From the NCBI GenBank assembly GCA_903870275.1, contig CAIQCK010000039.1, positions 1-59,139 of the forward strand: a stretch of DNA of 59,139 nucleotides, in the 5' to 3' direction. This document shows, piece after piece, positions 26,401 to 34,595 of the stretch. The position numbers and the translations under genes were made by a program. Below the pieces are notes generated by a model, which was not told the DNA's origin, ran no database searches, and saw only the letters and a program-made list of their open reading frames with translations. The stretch is from an uncultured bacterium. Its GTDB lineage: Bacteria > Verrucomicrobiota > Verrucomicrobiia > CAIQCK01. Numbering within the stretch: position 1 is the stretch's first letter; every line of letters starts with the position of its first letter.

Positions 26401-26565
26401 ACCGGGATACATCGTGACCACCTGCGAGGTCACGTCGGCGATGTCGGGAAACGCCTCGACGGCCAGTTGATTCCACGCGTGGATGCCATAGAGAGCGGTT
26501 CCCAGCACCACCGTCAGCACCAGCCAGCGGCGGTGCAGGCAGAAAGTGACCAGACGATTGATCAT
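23470..26565 (-). CDS. czcA: CzcA-type heavy-metal RND efflux pump
   Basis: This is a 1031-residue inner membrane proton/metal antiporter with twelve membrane helices and two large periplasmic loops. In the fourth helix DFGIIVD-SAIVLME gives Asp393, Asp399 and Glu406, spaced exactly as Asp402, Asp408 and Glu415 of CzcA. This DFG form marks the divalent-cation (Co/Zn/Cd/Ni) branch rather than CusA. The start at 26565 overlaps the adaptor stop (ATGA); longer frames would run into that gene. It works with the adaptor and the outer membrane channel on either side. The exact metal cannot be deduced. Confidence 0.9.
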   Translation of the reverse strand: MINRLVTFCLHRRWLVLTVVLGTALYGIHAWNQLAVEAFPDIADVTSQVVTMYPGHAAEEVEQQITIPLERELSGLPGLQVMRSKSTFGLSLITIVFRDGVESYWSRQRIQERITAVTLPDGANTGLDPLTSPTGEILRYSLESKLREPRALKELQEWVVKPKLKQIFGVVDVVSFGGETSQFEVLLDPLKLDEYHLSLKQIIDAIQANNANAGGSVMVHGQQGFVVRGLGSVKSPEELGAIVMTQKNGVPILLRSLGEVHMGVLERVGIAGKNEMDDTVQGTVVLLKGENPSRVLTDLHRQVDELNNKILPSDVKIVSDLDRSRLVDQTIETVGRTLLEGMGLVVLVLLLFLGSVRGALLVALTIPFSLLFAFILMQMTDIPANLLSLGAIDFGIIVDSAIVLMEVILRRREHEPDAALTEDAAREAALEVARPKFFATIIVIAAYLPLFAFERVEKKLFAPMAFTVGYALLGGLLFAMIAIPALAFLTYRKPVKPWQNPVFEWLRWKYDAVLVRVIARPRLALLTGGIAVVLGIVLGLTVGREFLPYLDEGSMWLQAQLPPGISLPKAIEMARELRRAVREFPEVSYIVSQVGRNDDGTDPWTPSHIECCVGLKPYKEWGGDKQDLIRRMDARLKKLPGVSIGFSQPIIDMVNDKISGAHSELVIKIYGDDFAETRRIAEEVLAVVTQVHGAADVAIDQEPPLPQVQIKVDRFAAARFGINVGDVAGLIEAGIGGKPVSKVFLGDRVYDISVRYKPAARANPEAMGNLTLLSSTGARIPLSQVAAVKLASGESTITREMNRRHLTVKLNLRDRDLASFLAEAQKTIAAKVKYDRMHFEIGWGGQFENQRRAQARMAVIIPAALGVIFLLLFTSFGVARHAAVILLTVPLALVGGLAALHLRDMTLNVSSAVGFIALFGVAVQNGVIMVSNINRWRAEGHPLEESVRRGARERLRPVLMTATVATLGLLPAAMTFSIGSDVQRPLATVVVGGLITATALTLMVLPAVYYIVERRFHPNGAPAGTPPKSGI

Positions 26566-27698
26566 TCCTGGAACACCACTCCTTCCTTCGCCAGGATGGT
26601 CACGCCGCCCGACAAGCCCTTCTCGATGATGGTGCGGCTGCCTTGCTGCGTGCCGAGCGTCACTTCGCGCGGCTCGAACCGCCACGGTTGCGTCTGCTCA
26701 TACACGACCGTCGCCCCGCCCACCTGCACAACCGCCGTCGTGGGCACTGTAATCACGGCGTCGGGAAAATCCACAATCTCCACCGTGGCATACATGCCGG
26801 GCTTCAGCCGGCCGGCCGGATTGGACAAAACGATGCGCACCTTGACGACGCGCGTGTCCGGATCGAGCACGTCGCCAATCGCTTCCACCTTGCCGGTGAA
26901 CGTCTCGCCGGGATAAGCCGGCAGCGTGGCCCGCGCCTCCTGCCCCTTGACGATGAAGCGCAAGTCCTTCTCCTGCGCGTTGGCGGTGATCCAGACGGTG
27001 GAGAGGTCCGCGATCGTCATGAGCGAGGAGGTGTTGTCGTTGCGAAATTCTCCCAGCGCCGCGACCATCTCCACCACGCGGCCCGCCATCGGCGCGACAA
27101 GCTGGAGCGGCTGGCCGAGCGGTTCCTTCGTCGGATCGAGACCGTAGGCGCGAAGCCGGGCTGACGCGCTGTCGAGCGTGCTCTGCGCCGACTCGAAATC
27201 GCTTTGCGCCTGCTCCACATCGCGACCAGCGGCGATCTTGTGCTCGAGCAAATCCTTCTGGCGTTCGAGCTGCCGCCGCGCCACCTGCAACGCGCTGCGG
27301 GCCTTAACGTAGTCGCCTTGCGCCTGGGTAAAATCCGGCGAATGCAGCGTGGCCAGCACCTGCCCCTTGGTCACGATGCTGCCAAGCTGGACGTGCAGGC
27401 GCGCCACGCGGCCGGCCACCGGCGGATACATGCGCACGATGCGCTGCGGGTCCGGCTCGATGCTCGCCGGCGCGGTCAGCGTGCGGCGCACCGGCTCGTT
27501 CCTAGCCGTGTCCAGCACCAGCCGCGAACGCAGCGGGGATTTTTCGGGAACAATGACGACGTGACCCTCGCGCTGGAAGTCGGCTGGCTGATCGCTTTCG
27601 CCTTGCTGGGATTTGCGATGGCAACCGGCCAGCGTGACGGCGAGCGCCGTCATCACGGCAGCCATCGCCATCCGCGCCGGAACTTGATTGGTTTTCAT
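26562..27698 (-). CDS. czcB: CzcB-like periplasmic adaptor lipoprotein
   Basis: This is a 378-residue membrane fusion protein. The signal (MKTNQVPARMAMAAVMTALAVT) ends in the lipobox LAGC (Cys26). The barrel-sandwich halves are 'VAGRVARLHVQLGSIVTKGQVLATLHSPD' and 'APMAGRVVEMVAALGE', separated by a helical hairpin (about 135-205), followed by the beta-barrel domain 'TVWITANAQEKDL' and the membrane-proximal domain. It joins the pump to the outer membrane channel. The start at 27698 is chosen for the signal, though no good ribosome-binding site is seen. A short upstream extension from 27746 is possible. Confidence 0.88.
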   Translation of the reverse strand: MKTNQVPARMAMAAVMTALAVTLAGCHRKSQQGESDQPADFQREGHVVIVPEKSPLRSRLVLDTARNEPVRRTLTAPASIEPDPQRIVRMYPPVAGRVARLHVQLGSIVTKGQVLATLHSPDFTQAQGDYVKARSALQVARRQLERQKDLLEHKIAAGRDVEQAQSDFESAQSTLDSASARLRAYGLDPTKEPLGQPLQLVAPMAGRVVEMVAALGEFRNDNTSSLMTIADLSTVWITANAQEKDLRFIVKGQEARATLPAYPGETFTGKVEAIGDVLDPDTRVVKVRIVLSNPAGRLKPGMYATVEIVDFPDAVITVPTTAVVQVGGATVVYEQTQPWRFEPREVTLGTQQGSRTIIEKGLSGGVTILAKEGVVFQE

Positions 27699-27841
27699 GT
27701 TAAAAACGGGCTGAGCAATGGCACTCGGCCAAACCATGCTCTGCAAACTGAACTGTGTATATATGGAAAACAGATACGCGCCGGCGCGCGCCTCGAGTCA
27801 AACAACGGGAACATCAGCCTCGAAAAACTGACCGGGCGAAA

Positions 27842-28177
27842 CTAACGGAGGAAGGGGTCGAACGGAGGAGCGCGCGAAGAAGAAAGACGGAATGGCGGCG
27901 CGACCCGGCAAAAACTCACGTTCCAGCATGGCAGAACCGCCAAAACGAAAAACATCATGGCCACCATCGCCTGCGCCAAAGGCGCTTCCACCGCGCCACC
28001 GATGAACTGGGTGACCGCGCAGTGATCCCCGGGCTGATTCGCGTTGGGACAAACCATCGCGTGCAGGACGGGAGAAGCGCCGCACGCCGCCAGCAGCAGA
28101 ACCAAGCCGGCAAACACCACCGCCCCGGTCATTCGCCCGGAGACGCCGAGTCTTTGCAGGTTAAAGCGCCACTGCAT
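27842..28177 (-). CDS. small two-helix membrane protein of metal-efflux operons
   Basis: This 111-residue protein has membrane helices at about 17-35 and 68-84. Between them is a periplasmic segment with 'HAMVC' and 'DHCAVTQFIGG' (residues 52-61). I recognise the pattern His-Cys-Ala-Val-Thr-x-Phe from small hypothetical proteins that lie beside czc/cus genes in Verrucomicrobiota, where the His and Cys residues suggest metal binding. It precedes the adaptor gene by 143 bases on the same strand and is probably the first gene of the operon. The start could also be 28222 or 28132. No enzymatic function is suggested. Confidence 0.65.
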   Translation of the reverse strand: MQWRFNLQRLGVSGRMTGAVVFAGLVLLLAACGASPVLHAMVCPNANQPGDHCAVTQFIGGAVEAPLAQAMVAMMFFVLAVLPCWNVSFCRVAPPFRLSSSRAPPFDPFLR

Positions 28178-28258
28178 TTCCGTAATAAGCCACACCCGAC
28201 CTGATGCCGCAAGCGCTTTCACAAATGGTCACTGCCCCCGAAACCGCTGTTCAATCCC

Positions 28259-28313
28259 AAAACCGAAGTGGATCGTGGCGCCGGCATTCTTGCCGGCTCA
28301 ACTTCGGTTTTTT
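28259..28313 (-). terminator. intrinsic terminator after the porin gene
   Basis: AAAACCGAAGT at 28259-28269 pairs with ACTTCGGTTTT at 28301-28311, and an inner GCCGGC-attctt-GCCGGC hairpin (28280-28297) extends the fold. It begins five bases past the porin stop, and the A/T ends give U-runs in both directions. It separates the porin gene from the metal efflux operon. Confidence 0.7.
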
Positions 28314-28317
28314 CGGG

Positions 28318-29712
28318 TCAAAACTCCCAGTGCAGCCTCCCGCCGATGACCGCGACGGGGCCGCGGTCGCTGTTGAACGCCGGGTTTTCGATGAACTGAA
28401 AATCCAGAGTGACGTGGACCGCTTTACAGATTTGGTAGTCGTAATAGGTTTCAAGAATCTTCTCGATGCCGTAGGTCAAGGTGCCGTCGCCCGCCAGAAT
28501 GCCCGTGCCGCCGAGGGCCAGAAACTCCCGGTGGGTCTGCGAGATGCCGTTGAGGACGCCCGCGAAACCCACCGTGTCGTTCTTCCGGCCCCAGAAGCTG
28601 CCTTTGACGCTGACACCGAGCGACGCGGTTTGATCCACGTCGGTGAACACCCACGGTTCGGTCTGGCCGTCGTTCCAGCCGAGCCGTGCGAAAACGCCGA
28701 TGTCCTTGACGATTTCCTGTTCCGCGTTCACACCGAACCCGAACTTGCAGCGGTAAGCCCGTGTCGCGGTGATGTCCGCGGCAGTGCCATTCGCAAGTGA
28801 GGCGTCAATCGCTTCTGAAAAATTGCCCATGTGCGCCCGCTCGACATAACCAAGCAACCGCACCGCGCCGGGATGCTCATCCAACTTCCAGCGCCGCTCC
28901 AGTTCCAGCGCCATGGACCACGCGTCCGCCATGTGCCAGTCGTGCTCCATCTGGTTCGACCGCGCCGGCACCTGAAAGATGCCGTAGCGCACGGTCCATT
29001 GCGGCTGGTTCAGTTCGGCAACGAAACCTTGAGTATAACCGAGACTGTCGGCTGGATAATCCCACGCGCCGTTGGCCATCAGGCTCCAGTTCATGAACTG
29101 GGTCCGCGGGTCGTTGGCGTAGGTGTTGTTGTCGAAGACGTCCTTCGCACTCAACTTCCCGAACGTGAGCGTGATCCGCCGCACGTCCTGTTTGCCGGCC
29201 AAGTGAAGCTGATCGTCTTCCACACTCTCCTGCTCACCGCCCAGCCCGATGGTTTGCCGGATGAAAACGCGCGACAAGGTGAAGTCGGGCATTTTGGTTC
29301 CAACGCGGAAGGCTTCTCCATTCGGAAAGCCGGCGACACCAAGGGTCTTGCTCAAGCCAAACCCCTGCCACGCCATCCCGTCCAAGTGCAGTTCCGCGCC
29401 CTGCCAGAGCCTCGCGCCGAGCAGCACATCAAGGGACTCCGTGTTTTGCATCTCCCGGCCGTTGTCCAGACTGTTCGGTCCGGAATAAGGCGCGGAGAAA
29501 CCGGGATGATACTGGACAATGTCCGTGTTCTGCACGTGCCAGTTCCAGCGCTGCTCCTTCACCTCGGCAGGTTTTTCTTTGGCAGCATCGGCTTCATCTG
29601 CGCGGACCGGCGGATTGCCGGCGGCGGGCGCAGTTATCGCGTCGTCCGCGCGAACGCCCATCAGCGTCCATGCGAGCAGCAACAGACAGATTCCGAGCCT
29701 TTGGCAATTCAT
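28318..29712 (-). CDS. OprB-like carbohydrate-selective porin
   Basis: This is a 464-residue outer membrane protein. After the signal (MNCQRLGICLLLLAWTLMGVRA) and an acidic, alanine-rich linker, the barrel begins with 'WNWHVQNTDIVQYHPGF'. The strand patterns, such as 'LTFGKLSAKDVFDNN' and 'TQFMNWSLMANGAWDYPADS', are typical of the OprB family. It ends in HWEF, an aromatic C-terminus proper for barrel insertion. It should admit sugars. It sits between the glycan cluster on its right and the efflux operon on its left, ends in a strong terminator, and may be the uptake port for the products of the surrounding enzymes. The start at 29712 is chosen because the longer frame has no signal. Confidence 0.8.
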   Translation of the reverse strand: MNCQRLGICLLLLAWTLMGVRADDAITAPAAGNPPVRADEADAAKEKPAEVKEQRWNWHVQNTDIVQYHPGFSAPYSGPNSLDNGREMQNTESLDVLLGARLWQGAELHLDGMAWQGFGLSKTLGVAGFPNGEAFRVGTKMPDFTLSRVFIRQTIGLGGEQESVEDDQLHLAGKQDVRRITLTFGKLSAKDVFDNNTYANDPRTQFMNWSLMANGAWDYPADSLGYTQGFVAELNQPQWTVRYGIFQVPARSNQMEHDWHMADAWSMALELERRWKLDEHPGAVRLLGYVERAHMGNFSEAIDASLANGTAADITATRAYRCKFGFGVNAEQEIVKDIGVFARLGWNDGQTEPWVFTDVDQTASLGVSVKGSFWGRKNDTVGFAGVLNGISQTHREFLALGGTGILAGDGTLTYGIEKILETYYDYQICKAVHVTLDFQFIENPAFNSDRGPVAVIGGRLHWEF

Positions 29713-29858
29713 GCGGAGCCGCAAAAGTTGTCTCAGCCGCGCTCTCCGCGCAACGCAAAAAAATCCACGCTGTGTTACAAAAAGGTTTCGCCGCTGCCGC
29801 GTTTCATTTGCTTCAGCCCGCAACAAAAGGCTGTGGCCGATTGCCTTAGCGCGGCACT

Positions 29859-30722
29859 TCAGCGGGCTGGTTTCTCGCCCTTTTTGTCATCCGGTTTCAA
29901 AATGCCGGCGAGGCTGAAGAAATTCCGCAAGATCTTTTCGCCGTCGGGATGCCCGACGTCGAAGTGCTCGGGATGAAACTGCGTGCCGTAGAGCAACCGC
30001 GATTTGTGCTTGATCGCCTGCACGCAGCAGGCGTCGTTGGAGGCCAGCAGGTCGAATTCCTCCGGCAGCCGTTTGATTTCGTAGGCGTGATACTCGCGCA
30101 CGACCACCGTGTCGCCGAACCCGTCAAAAAGAGGGTCGTGCTTTACGATCTTCACCGGTAAGAACGCCCACTCCTTGAAGTCACCGGGATACCTCGCCGG
30201 ATGCGGATCTATTTCGCCCGGCGCCAGCGGACGCATCTTCGCCACTTTGCCGCCAAAAGCCTCGGCAATGAGTTGATGGCCGCCGCAAAAACCAAACGTC
30301 GGCAAGTTTGTCGTGCGAATCGTCGCGAGCAGCCGCGCCGTGTGGTTCGATGAAATGCTTTTGTCTATCAACGTGATGAGCACCGCCTTGATGTGCGTAC
30401 GGTCGAGGCTCTCGCCGCTGAGTTGCGAATAATGGATGACCGCGTATGGCAGGCCGGTCTGCTGTTCCACGATGCGTTTGACTTTCGCCAGATACGCGAT
30501 GGTGCCCGTGGTTGGTTTCTTCAACGCCTCGCGGATTGTGTCGGGATGATGGCAGTCAATGTGGCAAACCGTGGGCGCTCCGCTGGCAAGGCTGCCGAGG
30601 TCGTCAAAAACCCCGTTGATGCCGGCGAGGATGCCGCACGTGAAGTTGGTCTTCTCGGCCCTCGCATCCACGCCAGTACCGATAAGCACCGCCATCGTGA
30701 CCCACAAGACGGTCTTCTTCAT
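29859..30722 (-). CDS. exported class I glutamine amidotransferase-like protein
   Basis: This 287-residue protein has a signal (MKKTVLWVTMAVLIGTGVDARA). The class I amidotransferase triad is intact: Cys146 in GFCGGHQ, His250 and Glu252 in QFHPEHF. Normal members act in the cytoplasm on glutamine; this one should act outside, perhaps as a gamma-glutamyl hydrolase or with an unrelated substrate. It starts three bases after the stop of the preceding gene and closes the minus-strand glycan cluster. A degraded or moonlighting function is unlikely given the intact triad. Confidence 0.75.
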   Translation of the reverse strand: MKKTVLWVTMAVLIGTGVDARAEKTNFTCGILAGINGVFDDLGSLASGAPTVCHIDCHHPDTIREALKKPTTGTIAYLAKVKRIVEQQTGLPYAVIHYSQLSGESLDRTHIKAVLITLIDKSISSNHTARLLATIRTTNLPTFGFCGGHQLIAEAFGGKVAKMRPLAPGEIDPHPARYPGDFKEWAFLPVKIVKHDPLFDGFGDTVVVREYHAYEIKRLPEEFDLLASNDACCVQAIKHKSRLLYGTQFHPEHFDVGHPDGEKILRNFFSLAGILKPDDKKGEKPAR

Positions 30723-30725
30723 CCT

Positions 30726-32405
30726 TCACTCCAGCTTCAGTATTTGGACGTCGTCGAACCACGCCGCGTCATCGGCCGATTGCTGGCCGCCAACGCCAAG
30801 GAGAAGGATCAACTTGCCCGCCGTTTCCGGCACGGTCACAACGCCGAACATTTCGCGCCACTCGCCGTGCGGCCCGTCCCCGACGAAAATCCTGTCCAGT
30901 TCCTCGGCGGTCCATTTGCCTTCCGCCGTCTGCCAGCGGACGCGGATGCGCGCGCTGCCGCGGCCTTGGAGTTTCCTCACCGCCGCCACCGCGTAACGCT
31001 CGCCGGGCTTTGCCGCGCAGCTCTGGATGAAACAACCGTCGGCGATGTTGGCCGTGCGGGCCGAGCCCTTGCCCGCCGCGCCCGTCTCGCGATCCCACGT
31101 GAACGCGCCGTGCGAGTCCTTCGTCTGCCACGTGCTCCAACCCGCCGGCGCGCCGTTCTCCTTCCATTTCACTTCTGCGCCATCGCTCGCCGCTGTCTTG
31201 TCGGAACCGAAATCGCCGTTGCGCGCCAGGTTCGCCGGCTTCGCAATCGCGATCTTCGCCCGCGCAAATTCAATCGGATCGAGTGCGAACCGCAGCGCGT
31301 CTTCACAGCCCGGCAGCGCTTCCGGCCATGTCTCCTTCTTCACGCCGCCGTTCGGCGTCGGCCACCAGCGGAATTTTTCGCCATAGACCCAGACGTATTC
31401 GTCGGCGGCGCGCAACGCCGTCGCCAAGTTCGCACCGAGCCGCGCCACGCGCGAGCCGCCCTTGCCATCAATGAACCACGGCGACGTCGGCGGGTTCCAA
31501 TAGGCGTCGAGATAGATGCCGAAACTCGCCTGCACCTGCGCGCGATACTGCGCGCGGTTCTCCGGCGCGACCAATTCCTGGCAATCGCCTTTGATCTTCA
31601 ATGCTGCTTCGAGGTATTCGCGCTCGCTGTTATAGCGGTAGCCCATCTCGCAGCCATCCACCAGTGTCACGCCCGCCGGCGCCGCGTCGAACCAGCCGTC
31701 CACGAACGCCGGGTAAAGCCCGTAGTGCGACGACGCCAGCAACGGCCGCGGGTCCGCCGCGCCCGTCGCAGTCGCGTTGACCATGTTCATGAAGTAGCAG
31801 AAGATCGTAATGTCGGCATATTCCTCCGTCACCGCGTGCATTACCTCCGCGCCGCGCTCGCGGGCCTTGGCGCAGTATTCCTCAAACGTGTGCCGGTCGC
31901 GCTGCGGCTGCACGGCGTATCGGAACTGCGCGTGCGGCGGTGCGTAAGGTTCCGGGTCGAAAAGAATGCCTTTCAACTTCGTCTGCCGCGCGAGCCACGC
32001 TGCAATGCGCCAGTGCTCGACGATCTGCCGCCAGCCGTCGTCGTCGAACCAGTCCACGTTGCCGGGATTTGCCCCGACGGTGATGAAGTTGTCCGTGAAC
32101 CGCTTGAATTTGCACGCTTTCAAGTCCGCGACGCTGTCCGCGAACCACTCGCGCCGCCACGGCTCGGCGCTGAACGCCGCGCGCATCCGGCACGTCTTCT
32201 TCGCGTCCACGCGCCCTTCGATCTCAATCATCACGCCGTCAAAAGGCCGCTGCTCCATCAACTCCAGGTTCTCCCGCAGCCGCGCCGCCGTTGGCTTGTC
32301 CCATCCGGTGGCGATCAATTTCTTTGGTCGGCGCATGTCCGGCCCATCGGCGGCCATTACCGTCGCGCACAGGGCCAGTATCAGTAGGGATGGGATTGCT
32401 TTCAT
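30726..32405 (-). CDS. exported protein with probable TIM barrel and carbohydrate-binding end
   Basis: This 559-residue protein has signal MKAIPSLLILALCATVMA. The main part (about 25-400) has barrel-like strands such as 'FDGVMIEIEGR', 'LKGILFDPEPYAPP' and 'GVTLVDGCEMGYRYN'; the acidic residues there could be catalytic, but no glycoside hydrolase family can be named. The C-terminal part from about 400 ('NLARNGDFGSDK...GWSTW') is a jelly-roll of the carbohydrate-binding kind. Its start overlaps the stop of the upstream beta-helix gene by four bases (ATGA), so they are translationally coupled. I do not recognise the family beyond this. Confidence 0.65.
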   Translation of the reverse strand: MKAIPSLLILALCATVMAADGPDMRRPKKLIATGWDKPTAARLRENLELMEQRPFDGVMIEIEGRVDAKKTCRMRAAFSAEPWRREWFADSVADLKACKFKRFTDNFITVGANPGNVDWFDDDGWRQIVEHWRIAAWLARQTKLKGILFDPEPYAPPHAQFRYAVQPQRDRHTFEEYCAKARERGAEVMHAVTEEYADITIFCYFMNMVNATATGAADPRPLLASSHYGLYPAFVDGWFDAAPAGVTLVDGCEMGYRYNSEREYLEAALKIKGDCQELVAPENRAQYRAQVQASFGIYLDAYWNPPTSPWFIDGKGGSRVARLGANLATALRAADEYVWVYGEKFRWWPTPNGGVKKETWPEALPGCEDALRFALDPIEFARAKIAIAKPANLARNGDFGSDKTAASDGAEVKWKENGAPAGWSTWQTKDSHGAFTWDRETGAAGKGSARTANIADGCFIQSCAAKPGERYAVAAVRKLQGRGSARIRVRWQTAEGKWTAEELDRIFVGDGPHGEWREMFGVVTVPETAGKLILLLGVGGQQSADDAAWFDDVQILKLE

Positions 32406-34588
32406 TTGGACGGCACTTTTTTCTCGTCGAAACCGACGGTGCAATTGTCAATTAATCTGAAATGGCCCCGCACTTCAATCGCCTGTGTCACGTTCGTCAT
32501 GCCACCACGCTCGATGAGATTGTTGCGAAGGAGCGAGGTGTCGCTGCCGTGGGAATCGAGCACGACGGGTTCACGGCAGCCTGTGATGGTGTTGTCGTGA
32601 ATTAGCCAGTTCAAGGAAGGCGCAATGACCTCGAAACGGTCGCCGAGTTTCATCGGGTGCGGCTCGCGCAATTTGAAGCGGAGGGTTTCGGGATCGAACG
32701 ACTCGATGACAGATTCGGCACCGGTTGGTTTGGATTTGCCATCCAGCCACGCGAGACGCCAGCCCGCGCACGTTTGCGGCCGGAGCCGGTCCAGCGGCAA
32801 ACCAGCCGGCGCCATAGCGCGCGTAAAGGTCCGGTCGTCCACGACTTCGCCGACGCGCGCCTGCCCGCGTTCTGCACTGATGCCCTTGCCGCAGTTGCGG
32901 AGGAGGTTGTCGTGAACGTTCACATTCAACGCCGGTTCCTTGAGTTTGATGCCGTTGAGCAGCGGATCGGCGGACCCGCGAATATAAACCTGATTGTCGG
33001 CGACAATCGTGTCGTTGGCGCTGACGTTGATGGCGGTGCGCGATGCCGGCTTCGCGCCAACGCAGGTCATGTCGAAGATGTTGCCAGTGATGGTCGTGTT
33101 GCCGGAGGCGTAATGGCGATAGTCCGTGTCGCCGGAGGCTTCGACGGCGGATGAGTCGAAGTTGATGAAGAGGTTATTGCGGATGATGACCTGCGTCGCG
33201 CCGACGGCCGAACGGATGGCGCAGCCGCCGTAGGGCACGCCGCTCTCGAAGACGTTGTCGGCAATAATGTGCTGGCCGGCGCCAAGGTCCGGGTAGGTCT
33301 TGTCGCGGTTGGCGGGACCGAGGTTGCCCATCGCCACCGTACCTCCGTTGCGGACGTAGTTGCCAATGAACTTCACGAAGCGCGACGCGCCCTCCCATGA
33401 GCAACCGCCCACGTCCACGATGCGGCAGTGCAAGACGCTGGTGTTCTCGGTGCCGCACATCACATCATTGAACGCGTTGCGTGCGGAGTCCGTGACGGAG
33501 CAGCGCAGGTAAGTGATCCACTGCGAAAACGACTGGCCGGGCTTCACGGCGCCCCGGCTGATGCCGCCCGACACGAAACACTCGCCCGACATCCGGCTGG
33601 CGTGGCAGTTCTCGATCAACACGCGCTCGGTGCTGCTAATGGTGACGGCGTTGCAATGCTTCAGGCCAAAGCCCCAGATGTAAGTTGAGCCACGCGTGTT
33701 GATGTAACCGGCCTTGTCGCGCTCGTCGAAGCCCATGAAACCGGTCATGTGAAAGTTACGGATCGTCACCTCCGTCCCGCCCGTCACCGTGAAACACGCG
33801 CCCTCGCCGTCGCTGATGTCGAGCAACGTGTCCACGCCGCTCGCTCCCTCGATCGCCAGCGCGGTGGCGTTCCGCACCTGGAGGCTGCGCGCCAGTCGGT
33901 AATGTCCCGCCGGCACATGGACGCCGCGCTTCTCTTTGAGCGCCCGGTCCACGGCCGCTTGTAGCGCCAACGTGTCGTTGTGCCGGACAACGGCATCCTT
34001 CACCGTGCGGTTGGCCGCGTCCGACAGCGTCAGGACGTTGCCCTCGATCTTTTCGATCCGGCTCACAAGCTGGTCGCGCGCGCCGAACGCGATGACGTAG
34101 CCGGATTCCCAGTCGCGTTTGCCCAGTCGCACCTCGGCGCCACCGCTCAGCGGCTGCCAGTCATGTGTGATGGGAACCTTCGGCTGCCATGTCCGTCCGA
34201 GGTCATCGGTCCACCGAAACGCCGGCGCGGCCGACGCCTCGATGTCGAGAATGTAGACCGTCCAGCTTCCGGCGCTGCCGTCGTAGCCGCGCACCTCCAC
34301 GGAGTTCTGCAACGGCTTCTGGTTGTAATAAGGCTCCCCCGTTCCCCAAAGCTGCGTCGAGGTGTAGCGGATGTTGCACTTCGACACCATCACGCCCTGG
34401 CCGACTTTGAAATCGCCGACATTCGTGACCGTGATCTGTTTCGAACCGTCGGCCGTCGTCGCAATCGTCTCAAACTTCGAGCCGGACGCGCCGCAGTCGC
34501 GGGCGTTGAGCCAGTCAGCCGCGCCGGCCTGTGTGAAGCCAACACCAAGCGCGAAAAAGGTAAAGCTGATGGCAGATAATGTATTCAT
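32402..34588 (-). CDS. right-handed parallel beta-helix protein A
   Basis: This is a 728-residue secreted protein (signal MNTLSAISFTFFALGVGFTQAGA). An N-terminal region with 'DFKVGQGVMVSKC' leads into a pectate-lyase-3-like beta-helix with coils such as 'DNVFESGVPYGG' and 'VIIRNNLFINFDSSAVE'. Such helices are found in polysaccharide lyases and in GH28- or GH49-type enzymes; the catalytic residues cannot be identified here. It is a close paralogue of beta-helix protein B at 37457-39721: long stretches such as 'ENTSVLHCRIVDVGGC' and 'SRIEKIEGNVLTL' are nearly the same. The start at 34588 lies seven bases after the DUF4838 gene. Confidence 0.75.
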   Translation of the reverse strand: MNTLSAISFTFFALGVGFTQAGAADWLNARDCGASGSKFETIATTADGSKQITVTNVGDFKVGQGVMVSKCNIRYTSTQLWGTGEPYYNQKPLQNSVEVRGYDGSAGSWTVYILDIEASAAPAFRWTDDLGRTWQPKVPITHDWQPLSGGAEVRLGKRDWESGYVIAFGARDQLVSRIEKIEGNVLTLSDAANRTVKDAVVRHNDTLALQAAVDRALKEKRGVHVPAGHYRLARSLQVRNATALAIEGASGVDTLLDISDGEGACFTVTGGTEVTIRNFHMTGFMGFDERDKAGYINTRGSTYIWGFGLKHCNAVTISSTERVLIENCHASRMSGECFVSGGISRGAVKPGQSFSQWITYLRCSVTDSARNAFNDVMCGTENTSVLHCRIVDVGGCSWEGASRFVKFIGNYVRNGGTVAMGNLGPANRDKTYPDLGAGQHIIADNVFESGVPYGGCAIRSAVGATQVIIRNNLFINFDSSAVEASGDTDYRHYASGNTTITGNIFDMTCVGAKPASRTAINVSANDTIVADNQVYIRGSADPLLNGIKLKEPALNVNVHDNLLRNCGKGISAERGQARVGEVVDDRTFTRAMAPAGLPLDRLRPQTCAGWRLAWLDGKSKPTGAESVIESFDPETLRFKLREPHPMKLGDRFEVIAPSLNWLIHDNTITGCREPVVLDSHGSDTSLLRNNLIERGGMTNVTQAIEVRGHFRLIDNCTVGFDEKKVPSK

Positions 34589-34595
34589 GTCGGAT

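Noticed and set aside
23470..26565. CusA (Cu/Ag) assignment for the pump
   Set aside because: The helix-4 motif is the DFGxxVD form of divalent-metal pumps, so the CzcA branch is preferred.
24886..26916. Plus-strand open frames opposite the efflux pump and adaptor
   Set aside because: They are shadows of czcA- and czcB-like genes.
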